This document shows positions 1-6,515 of a DNA stretch of 6,515 nt, in pieces. The notes beneath the pieces are model-generated. The model was not told where the DNA came from. It saw only the letters and a list, made by a program, of their open reading frames with translations, and did no database searches. How positions within the stretch are numbered: position 1 is the stretch's first letter; the number at the start of each line of letters is the position of its first letter. Source of the stretch: Clostridia bacterium (GTDB lineage Bacteria > Bacillota_A > Clostridia > Christensenellales > Aristaeellaceae); assembly GCA_017432405.1 (NCBI GenBank), contig JAFRJF010000121.1, positions 1-6,515 of the forward strand, written 5' to 3'. Both the position numbers and the translations under genes were made by a program.

Positions 1-116
1 GCCACGTAGTTGGTGTCCAGCCCGGACCCCACGATGAACAGGACGCGCAGCGCGATGAAAAGGTCGGTCACCGCGTATTTGCTGACGTGCTCCAACAGCT
101 TGTTCTGGTTAGTCAC
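1..116 (-). CDS. ABC transporter permease, second subunit (5' part only, runs off the left edge)
   Basis: Only the first 38 codons are inside the window. The GTG start at 116-114 lies inside the end of the upstream permease gene and overlaps it by 8 nt (GTGACTAA holds both the start and the upstream TAA stop). A GGAGGT site sits 7 nt upstream, which supports this start. The visible protein begins MTNQNKLLEHVSKYAV and then enters a hydrophobic stretch around residues 18-31 (LFIALRVLFIVGSG), as expected of an inner-membrane permease. Position in the operon is the main argument: importers with one tandem ATPase of the Bmp/Nup or sugar class often have two different permeases, which would form a heterodimeric pore with the 758-residue subunit. 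The permease identity is inferred from context, because no diagnostic loop is visible. Confidence 0.75.
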   Translation of the reverse strand, partial: MTNQNKLLEHVSKYAVTDLFIALRVLFIVGSGLDTNYV

Positions 117-2381
117 GGTTGGCACCTCCACTCTGCGTCAGGGCATACAGTATGATGCCGTTGGAGATCATGATGCGCATGACCTCGCTCAGGCCGCCGC
201 CGGCCACGGCGGAGTTGGCGATCTGCTGGCCGAACACCAGCACGCCCTCGAACAGGAACACGCCGATCAGCACGTGGCTGACCTTCGCCTTGCTCACCGT
301 CGCGCCGCCGATCAGTATGGCGCTGGCGGCGATGAAGCCCAGCTGGCGCGGCGCGGTGTACAGCTGCGCATAGCCGAAGGCCTGGGAATAGATGACGATG
401 CCCACCGCGGCGATCATCGTGGACAGCACCGTGCCCACCGTGCGCATGCGGTTCACGTTGATGCCGCTGGCCTCGGCGAAGCGGGGGTTGGAGCCCGCCG
501 CCGTCATGGCGATGCCGGTGCGGGAGCGGGAGAACAGCCACATGATGAAGCAGCAGATGCCCAGGAACAGCAGGCCGCCCGTGGGCACGTTGATGCCGAA
601 CAGCCTGAAGCTCAGGAAGTTGTCCAGCAGGTGGGCGAAGCTGCCCAGCAGGCTGTGGGTGACGCGCAGGCCGCGCCCGCTCAGCAGCCAGATGATCTTC
701 GGGTTGTTGAAGGGCAGCATCATCCAGCCGATGCACATCAACGAGACGAAGGAGAAGCCCACGTAGGTGGAGATGGTCATCTCATTGCCCTTCATGCGGT
801 TCAGCAGCTTGGAATAGGCCCAGCCCAGGGGCAGGGAGATCACCGCGCCGGTGAAGCAGGCGAACAGCAGGGCCGGGAAGCCGACCATGTCGAATTGCAG
901 CGACAGCACGATGCCCAGCAGGCCGGAGATGCAGCCGATGGTCATGCCCATGTTCAGGCCGATGCCGCACTGTATGCCCGGCATCATGGCCAGCACCAGC
1001 ACGCCGTACATCGTCATGCGCTCCAGCACGTTGCCCAGCATCATGCGCACGCTGATGTTGTACAGCTCCGCCAGCAGGCACAGGTAGATGAAGAACAGCG
1101 TGATGATGGTGCGGGGCACGCCGAAGCGCTGGGTCAGGCTGTCCCAGAACAGCAGCACCAGCCCCAGCAGGATCAGCGCGATGCTGCCCAGCAGCAGCGC
1201 CTCCGCCATCGAAGCCAGCTTCAGCGTCCTGGCCGCCCCGGCGTCCAGGCTGTCGCCGGCCTTGTTGGCCATATAGGTGTTGTAGAGGGTGGTGAAATCC
1301 AGGCTGCCCGGCCAGAGCACCTTTTCCAGGTTCTCCCGCAGGGAATCCTGGAGCTTGCCGGTGAGCGCGCCCAGGTCGGGGATGATCTTCACCAGCTGTG
1401 CATCCAGCGCCTCGAAGGCGGCCTCGTTGTCCTCCATGTCCTTCGCCAGCTCGGCGCTGGGGATGAAGTAAGCGTAGTCCACCTGAGTCTCGCTGACGGT
1501 GTCCGCCCCCGCCTCGGCCTCCGCCGCCTCGGGCACGGTCTCGCCGTTCTCAGCCGCCGCGATGTGCTCCGCCGCGACCTCCAGCAGGGCGTCCTTGAAG
1601 CGCTCGTTCCCGGCCAGCTCCGGCACCTCCGCCGTTAGCTTCTGCCAGAGCGCGTCGCCCTGAAGGCCCACATACTCGGACCAGTCGGCGATGGCGCCGG
1701 TCATCATCGAAGCCAGCTGTCCCTGCAGCTCCGCGTCCTGGGCGGCCTGCTGGCTCTCGGCCTGCTCCCGGGCCAGCTTCACGAAGCCGGGCTTCAGGTG
1801 TGCCTTGTCCGCGTCCTGTATGGCGGGAGCGACCTTGGAGAGCGCCTCGACGACGCTGTCGTCGTCCGCCTCCGGGCCGGCGATGGCGGTCCAGTCGGAG
1901 ATATTGTCCACCAGGTCGAGGTAGATCTGGCCGTAGACGGCGTGCTCCTGCTCCTCGAGCCTGCCGGAGTTGCTCAGCACGGCCTCCATGTTCTCGATGG
2001 CGCTCTCCAGTGCGGCGGTATCCTCCACCACTGGGTTGCTGTAGAGCTTCTCCGCCTCGGCGCGCGCCTCTTCCATGGCGGCGTCGCAGATGCTGTTGAC
2101 CTCGTCCAGGCCGCGCTTGCGGAAGTTCTTGTCCGCGCGCAGCTCCTTCAGCTTTTCGGACCGGGCCGTCTGGGCGATGCTGTCCACCAGGCCCTCGGTG
2201 GCCGCGTGCAGCACCGCGCTGGTGCGCATGCGGTCCAGGTTGGCCCGGGTGGACGCGCTGCCGCGCAGGACATAGCCGCTGATCGAGCAAACCAGCATGA
2301 CGCCGGCAAGCACGAACAGCACGATCGACGTGATAAAGCGCTTGCCCCGCTTCACCGCGTGCTTCTCCACGACGCGTTCGC

Positions 2382-2385
<4 letters not shown>
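109..2385 (-). CDS. ABC transporter permease with a large extracytoplasmic insert (758 aa)
   Basis: This is a membrane-spanning subunit of the importer. The C-terminal part (about residues 394-750) has many hydrophobic segments and looks like the Mgl/Rbs/Bmp permease class (BPD_transp_2). A candidate ATPase-coupling loop is seen at about 621-650, with GSNPRFAEASGINV, the usual G-x-N-x-x-x-A-x-x-x-G-I pattern. The N-terminus has one membrane segment (about 17-40), then about 350 mostly polar, Ala/Glu-rich, helical residues (41-393) before the next membrane segment (394-416). By membrane topology this stretch is predicted to lie outside the membrane on the cell surface. Permeases of this class are usually about 300-360 residues, so this one is about twice as long. 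The ATG start overlaps the ATPase stop by 4 nt (ATGA), with AAAGGAGG at 2396-2403, 10 nt upstream. The function of the insert is unknown. Docking of the binding protein is a guess. Confidence 0.9.
124..129 (-). promoter_or_regulatory. Ribosome binding site for the second permease (supports GTG start)
   Basis: GGAGGT on the minus strand lies 7 nt before the GTG at 116. It sits within the last codons of the upstream permease, so initiation is probably coupled to termination of that gene. Confidence 0.75.
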
Positions 2386-3974
<1,589 letters not shown>

Positions 3975-3983
3975 CAGTTACAA

Positions 3984-3990
3984 CTCCTTT
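3984..3990 (-). promoter_or_regulatory. Ribosome binding site for the ATPase (decides TTG start)
   Basis: AAAGGAG on the minus strand is 9 nt before the TTG at 3974. The in-frame ATG at 3950 is preceded only by GCTGGAA, so the TTG is preferred. Confidence 0.7.
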
Positions 3991-4039
3991 GCGTCCCCCA
4001 TCCCAGGCGGATAAGGGCGGATGGTTTGAATAAATGATT

Positions 4040-4068
4040 GTCGACGTGTTCCTGCGGAACCCGCCGAC
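4040..4068. repeat. Hairpin, 13-bp imperfect stem with TGC loop
   Basis: GTCGACGTGTTCC (4040-4052) pairs with GGAACCCGCCGAC (4056-4068) with two mismatches. In the minus-strand transcript one of these is a G-U pair. In that direction the stem is followed by AATCATTTATTC, which is only moderately U-rich, so it is a weak terminator at best. It ends 65 nt before the ATPase start codon. Confidence 0.55.
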
Positions 4069-4070
4069 CC

Positions 4071-4089
4071 GGAAAACGTTCCGTTTTCC
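4071..4089. repeat. Perfect 8-bp hairpin GGAAAACG-TTC-CGTTTTCC
   Basis: GGAAAACG (4071-4078) and CGTTTTCC (4082-4089) are perfect inverted repeats around a 3-nt loop. The hairpin is separated from the neighbouring one by 2 nt, so the two could stack or compete as RNA. Confidence 0.6.
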
Positions 4090-4306
4090 TAATCATGTAT
4101 TTTCCCAATGATTGTCGGGGCCATCCCTCGGATGCCCCCGCCCTGCGCGAAGCCGCCGCAGGGGCGCTCCGCCAGTCATGCACCATTCACTGTTTCAGTG
4201 CCGCAGGGTCCTGCAGCCCGGGTGCGCTTTCCGACGGCCGCGCAGTCTGCCTCCGCGTCCATTGGAAAACCCATCCGCAGCGCCCCCCACAGGCGCGGTC
4301 ACCGAT

Positions 4307-4361
4307 ATGAATAAAGCTGCCCGGAACGCCGGAAGCCGGTGTCCCGGACAGCTTTATTCAT
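4307..4361. terminator. Intrinsic terminator or attenuator after the binding-protein gene
   Basis: The arms ATGAATAAAGCTGCCCGG... (4307-4332) and ...CCCGGACAGCTTTATTCAT (4336-4361) form a 26-bp stem with only three mismatches around a 3-nt loop. It begins 8 nt after the stop codon of the binding protein. On the minus strand the GC-rich core is bordered by an A-rich 5' arm (AATAAAG) and a U-rich 3' arm (CUUUAUU), as in bidirectional terminators. Read-through to the transporter genes is expected, because no strong promoter is visible before them. Known binding-protein operons often use such a structure to raise binding-protein levels relative to the membrane parts. Confidence 0.8.
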
Positions 4362-4369
4362 GAGAGGAT

Positions 4370-5509
4370 TTAGCCCACGTAGTCCGCGAAGTTGATGGGC
4401 TCCAGGGCGATCAGCAGGTAGTTGGGATACTCGTTGCCGGAGGCATCCACGTAGGTGCCCAGCTCGATCTCGCCGCCCGCTGCGTTGGCGAAGCACTTGT
4501 TCAGCACGTCCATGTCCACCTTGCCGTTGGTCTTGCCCTCGGCATAGGCGCAGGCGTACTCGTAACCGGCGTTGATCATGGACATGTTCACCGGCAGGCT
4601 CCAGGTGGAGAAGCGGCTGGTGGCGTCATGCTCATTCAGGTAGTTGGCCAGGTTCTTGATGGCGCCCTCGATGTCGCCGTAGGTGGCGGTCAGGCCGAAG
4701 GCCTCCTGGAAGCCGTGGTAGGGGCTGGGGCAGCAGGGCAGCGCATAGTAGGCGTTCGGCTCGTTGACGATCGCCTGCTGCAGGGCCACCTGCAGGCCGC
4801 AGTTGGTGCAGTAGAAGCACACCTTCTTGCCGGCGTACTCTTCCATGACCTTCGGGATGTCCTCCAGAACGGCCGCCTGGGCACCGGACATGCCGGCGTC
4901 GCCGGTCGGGTCGGGGCAGTCGCGCTCGACGAAGGTGATGCCGTAGCCCTCAGCGGTGGCCTTCATGGCGTCGCGCTTGGCAACGATGGTCTCGTAGGAC
5001 AGGTGACGGGCGAAGCTGTAGTGCACCAGCACCTCGCAGCCCCACTGGTTGGCCAGGTCGGCAACCTGATAGCCGCAGCCGATCTCGTCGTTGGCGAGCA
5101 CGATGTCGGAAACGGCGGAGATGTCAGCGGGATCCTCGGCGGGCACGCCGGAGATCAGCAGGATGTCGTCGCGGCCCATGTCGCCGGCGATCTGGGTGAA
5201 GGCGGCGGTAGCGCCCTGCACGGCCTGCACGAAGATGATGGCCTTGACGTCGGGGTCGCTGGCGAAGGCGATCAGCTTGGAGATGGTCGTCTCAACCTCG
5301 GAGGAGAAGGCGTCGGGATAGGTGTCGTGGATGACCTTGTCGGGATACTGCTCCACCAGGGAATTGGCGGCGTAGTACTCTTCCTCGCCCTGAGAGGTGG
5401 TGCCGGTCATGATGGCGATCTTGTAGGCCGGAGCGGCGTCCGCCATCGCGACGGTGAACATGCCCAGAACCATCAGCATGGCGATGAGCAGCGCAATCAG
5501 TTTCTTCAT
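4370..5509 (-). CDS. DUF3798-type extracytoplasmic solute-binding protein
   Basis: This is the probable ligand-capture subunit of the importer, 379 residues. Residues 1-23 form a Sec signal peptide (MKK, hydrophobic core, AMA before Asp24) with no lipobox cysteine. The mature part starts like a type I periplasmic-binding fold: AYKIAIMTGT (28-37), a helix around 71-85, then DVKAIIFVQA (87-96). I assign it to the DUF3798 family from overall recollection and from the motif PCCPSPYHGF (258-267); no search was run. It has ten cysteines, including C231-x2-C234-x2-C237 and C259-C260, which is unusual for an exported binding protein. The start at 5509 has AAGGAGGT 6 nt upstream. An in-frame ATG at 5545 would lie at the predicted transcript 5' end and would place 12 residues before the signal peptide, so it is rejected. 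The ligand is unknown. It is the first gene of the operon. Confidence 0.85.
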   Translation of the reverse strand: MKKLIALLIAMLMVLGMFTVAMADAAPAYKIAIMTGTTSQGEEEYYAANSLVEQYPDKVIHDTYPDAFSSEVETTISKLIAFASDPDVKAIIFVQAVQGATAAFTQIAGDMGRDDILLISGVPAEDPADISAVSDIVLANDEIGCGYQVADLANQWGCEVLVHYSFARHLSYETIVAKRDAMKATAEGYGITFVERDCPDPTGDAGMSGAQAAVLEDIPKVMEEYAGKKVCFYCTNCGLQVALQQAIVNEPNAYYALPCCPSPYHGFQEAFGLTATYGDIEGAIKNLANYLNEHDATSRFSTWSLPVNMSMINAGYEYACAYAEGKTNGKVDMDVLNKCFANAAGGEIELGTYVDASGNEYPNYLLIALEPINFADYVG

Positions 5510-5515
5510 GGTTAG

Positions 5516-5523
5516 ACCTCCTT
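5516..5523 (-). promoter_or_regulatory. Ribosome binding site for the binding protein (decides start)
   Basis: AAGGAGGT on the minus strand ends 6 nt before the ATG at 5509. It selects this start over the upstream in-frame ATG at 5545. Confidence 0.9.
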
Positions 5524-5553
5524 CAATAGTTACGCATTTACACATGCGGCATT

Positions 5554-5582
5554 ATTATATATGAAAAAAACCATTGTGTCAA
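5554..5582 (-). promoter_or_regulatory. Consensus sigma-A-type promoter of the ABC operon
   Basis: On the minus strand TTGACA (5582-5577) and TATAAT (5559-5554) are both perfect consensus hexamers separated by exactly 17 bp. The spacer contains a run of seven T. Transcription should begin near 5547, leaving a leader of about 38 nt before the binding-protein ATG. Such a strong core suggests high expression unless repressed. Confidence 0.92.
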
Positions 5583-5609
5583 GCAATTATAAGCATTTCT
5601 GAAGCATTT
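5581..5609 (-). promoter_or_regulatory. Three helically phased 8-bp direct repeats upstream of the operon promoter
   Basis: Plus-strand copies are AAGCAATT (5581-5588), AAGCATTT (5591-5598) and AAGCATTT (5602-5609). On the operon strand the consensus is AAWTGCTT. Start-to-start spacing is 10 and 11 bp, one helical turn each, and the first copy overlaps the -35 box by 2 bp. This layout suggests cooperative binding of a regulator on one face of the DNA, or part of an UP-like element. The regulator is unknown. Confidence 0.5.
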
Positions 5610-5671
5610 GAAATATGTCCGCAATGGCGCGTCAATATGCCCAAATTGTGCCTGAACGCATAAAATGTGAT

Positions 5672-5687
5672 ATATACATATGTATAT
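5672..5687. promoter_or_regulatory. 16-bp perfect AT-rich palindrome, possible operator
   Basis: ATATACATATGTATAT is a perfect inverted repeat in the divergent intergenic region, about 90 bp upstream of the operon -35 box and about 145 bp before the plus-strand gene. Alternating AT sequence is easily self-complementary by chance, so the operator reading is weak. Confidence 0.35.
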
Positions 5688-5791
5688 TCGTTGCATATAT
5701 TCATTTATTTTCACAACTAAACGCAGGAATCCCCGCAAAATTTGTCGTATATTAATACCATATTCAGTGCATATACAGCGTGTGCAGCGCA

Positions 5792-5797
5792 TATAAT
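5792..5797 (+). promoter_or_regulatory. Candidate -10 box for the plus-strand membrane protein gene
   Basis: TATAAT lies 33 bp before the ATG at 5831, which would give a leader of roughly 27 nt. No recognisable -35 hexamer is found 16-18 bp upstream, and there is no extended -10 TG, so a regulator may be needed or the match may be chance. Confidence 0.35.
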
Positions 5798-5815
5798 AGA
5801 TCACAGCCAACAAAC

Positions 5816-5822
5816 GGGAGGT
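5816..5822 (+). promoter_or_regulatory. Ribosome binding site for the plus-strand gene (decides start)
   Basis: GGGAGGT is 8 nt before the ATG at 5831. It excludes the in-frame GTG at 5780, which lies before the candidate -10 box. Confidence 0.8.
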
Positions 5823-5830
5823 CAACTGAC

Positions 5831-6346
5831 ATGGAAAGCATAAAGTCCGGTATTCGCGGTTTTTCGGGTCTGGACGCCCGAAAAAAGGCGATCGTCATCG
5901 CAGCCCTGGCGCTGATCGCGGCGCTGGTCGTCGCGCTGTGCATATCCATCGGTATGCGTGCGAATATACAGCGTGAATATACAGCCGCAAGGAATCAGGC
6001 GGGCGAAGCCCTCTACGACAACCTGTTCATACTGATGCAGACCTTCGATTCCACCGCCGTGCCCAACATCGACGTGCGCAACGCGATACTGCCCCAGATG
6101 CGCTCTTACTACATCGCCTCGATCACGCTGAACAGCCTGCTCGGCCAGACCTACGGCCCACGCTACGCGGTGCTGAACGAAGCGGATCTGAACAGCCTGA
6201 CCAACGCCTTCACCGCCTACGAGGCGGCCTACCAGACCAACACCTCCACCGACCTCGCCCGCGCCGACATGCAGCTGTGCATGGACCGCATCAAGGAGCT
6301 GCTGAACACGCGGTACAGCCAGGGGGTTTTGAAGGAGGGAAGGTAA
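5831..6346 (+). CDS. Uncharacterised single-pass membrane-anchored protein (171 aa)
   Basis: I do not recognise this family. The protein has a short basic N-terminus (RKK at 17-19), one strong membrane segment (about 20-42, AIVIAALALIAALVVALCIS), and then about 128 mostly helical residues. The positive residues before the segment predict the C-terminal part outside the cell, so it is an anchored protein or carries an uncleaved signal. The outline (membrane helix, then Y-x-x-A-R-N and a helical domain) faintly recalls LemA proteins, but the LemA signature is not evident. The ATG at 5831 is supported by GGGAGGT 8 nt upstream. The gene is divergent from the ABC operon and shares its upstream region, so common regulation is possible but not shown. 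The palindromic repeat begins 39 nt after the stop, and no classic U-tract terminator is visible on this strand. Confidence 0.8.
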   Translation: MESIKSGIRGFSGLDARKKAIVIAALALIAALVVALCISIGMRANIQREYTAARNQAGEALYDNLFILMQTFDSTAVPNIDVRNAILPQMRSYYIASITLNSLLGQTYGPRYAVLNEADLNSLTNAFTAYEAAYQTNTSTDLARADMQLCMDRIKELLNTRYSQGVLKEGR

Positions 6347-6385
6347 ATTCTGATTTATCGAGCTGTTGATGGTGTTCCCCAAAAG

Positions 6386-6515
6386 GCTTCCCCTTGGAGG
6401 GGAAGCTGTCTGCGAAGCAGACTGAAGAGGTGTCCACCTATGCCTCGCTCCTCTATAGCAATAGACGAACTATGCCCAGCGGGGACACCTCTTCCGACCC
6501 GCTACGCGGGCCACC
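6386..6515. repeat. REP-like palindromic repeat in mirror arrangement (right end outside the window)
   Basis: In order: hairpin GCTTCCCC-TTGGA-GGGGAAGC (6386-6406), hairpin GTCTGC-GAA-GCAGAC (6408-6422), then AAGAGGTGTCC (6425-6435), a 47-bp spacer, and its exact inverse GGACACCTCTT (6483-6493), followed by hairpin CCCGC-TAC-GCGGG (6498-6510). The right half mirrors the left half with a diverged hairpin, and a partner of the first hairpin would lie just outside the window. No coding sequence is seen. The design resembles short palindromic repeats common between genes of gut Clostridia, a resemblance from memory only. Read on the minus strand, the first hairpin is followed by CTTTT and could end transcription coming from the right. 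Confidence 0.7.

Larger units (their letters stand above)
4033..4117. repeat. 11-bp direct repeat flanking a hairpin segment
   Basis: AATGATTGTCG occurs at 4033-4043 and again at 4107-4117 in the same orientation. The 63 bp between them contain most of the hairpin at 4040-4068 and all of that at 4071-4089. The layout resembles a short inserted element with a target duplication, but the first hairpin extends into the left copy, which weakens that reading. Confidence 0.5.
3975..4306. other. Long structured intergenic region between binding-protein and ATPase genes
   Basis: Together with the terminator-like hairpin next to it, this makes an approximately 395-nt gap, whereas the other operon genes overlap. 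I find no convincing gene on either strand: the small open frames lack ribosome binding sites. The region is rich in inverted repeats: two adjacent hairpins at 4040-4068 and 4071-4089, CACTG-TTT-CAGTG at 4188-4200, CCCTGCG/CGCAGGG at 4141-4147 and 4157-4163, and GCAG/CTGC at about 4203-4214. I see no good -35/-10 pair for the ATPase on the minus strand. It may act in RNA as a leader, attenuator or processing and stability region, or it may be an old insertion of non-coding repeat DNA. Confidence 0.5.
5510..5830. other. AT-rich divergent intergenic region
   Basis: This 321-bp stretch separates the operon from the plus-strand gene and is clearly more AT-rich than its surroundings. It contains the operon promoter, phased direct repeats, the 16-bp palindrome and repeated TGCATATA-like words (5692-5699, 5768-5775, and CGCATATA near 5789). 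The open frame on the minus strand across it covers the promoter and has no ribosome binding site, so I do not call a gene here. Confidence 0.75.

Noticed and set aside
10..1638. 542-codon plus-strand open frame antisense to the long permease
   Set aside because: Its translation is His/Gln/Ala/Gly-rich low-complexity sequence, typical of the complement of a GC-biased gene. It has no ribosome binding site or domain and fully overlaps a well-supported permease.
4038..4363. Several small plus-strand open frames in the gap
   Set aside because: They lack ribosome binding sites, have biased composition, overlap each other in different frames and span hairpins.
4628..5515. 295-codon plus-strand Gly/Val/Leu-rich open frame antisense to the binding protein
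   Set aside because: Its composition is a mirror of the binding-protein codons, and it runs into that gene's ribosome binding site and leader.
5510..5545. Upstream in-frame ATG (5545) for the binding protein, adding MCKC...
   Set aside because: It lies at or before the predicted transcription start, lacks a ribosome binding site and would bury the signal peptide. The tempting cysteines in MCKC are therefore not a lipobox.
5581..5609. CRISPR-like reading of the short direct repeats
   Set aside because: Units are only 8 bp with 2-3 bp between them; there are no spacers of CRISPR size.
5538..5825. 95-codon minus-strand open frame through the AT-rich intergenic region
   Set aside because: It would start with TTG without a ribosome binding site and contains the operon's perfect -35/-10 promoter.
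5831..6346. LemA family assignment for the plus-strand gene
   Set aside because: Only the general outline matches. The conserved LemA core pattern is not evident, so no family was assigned.

Overview
The window looks like chromosomal DNA from a GC-rich member of the Bacillota, probably class Clostridia. This rests on strong AGGAGG-type ribosome binding sites, TTG and GTG starts beside good Shine-Dalgarno sites, a consensus sigma-A-type promoter, an MKK-type signal peptide, and a REP-like hairpin repeat of a style I associate with gut Clostridia. The taxonomic call is inference.

Positions 1-5509 hold a minus-strand ABC importer operon that runs off the left edge. In transcription order it encodes a secreted DUF3798-type solute-binding protein (4370-5509), a tandem-domain sugar/nucleoside-class ATPase (2382-3974), a very long first permease of 758 residues (109-2385), and the first 38 residues of a second permease (1-116). 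ATPase and permease 1 overlap by 4 nt and the two permeases by 8 nt, so translation is probably coupled. The binding-protein gene is separated from the ATPase gene by about 395 nt. That gap has a long 26-bp-arm hairpin just after the binding-protein stop and two further hairpins closer to the ATPase. A plausible reading is partial termination, giving more binding protein than transporter core.

Positions 5510-5830 are an AT-rich divergent intergenic region. It carries a perfect TTGACA-17-TATAAT promoter for the operon, three helically phased 8-bp direct repeats running back from its -35 box, and a 16-bp perfect palindrome. On the other side a small plus-strand gene (5831-6346) encodes an unrecognised single-pass membrane protein.

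Positions 6386-6515 hold a hairpin-rich, mirror-arranged palindromic repeat that continues beyond the right edge.

Functionally, this is an importer with an unidentified ligand. Notable features are a cysteine-rich binding protein without a lipid anchor, an ATPase with one intact and one degenerate ATP site, and a permease carrying a large predicted extracytoplasmic helical domain.
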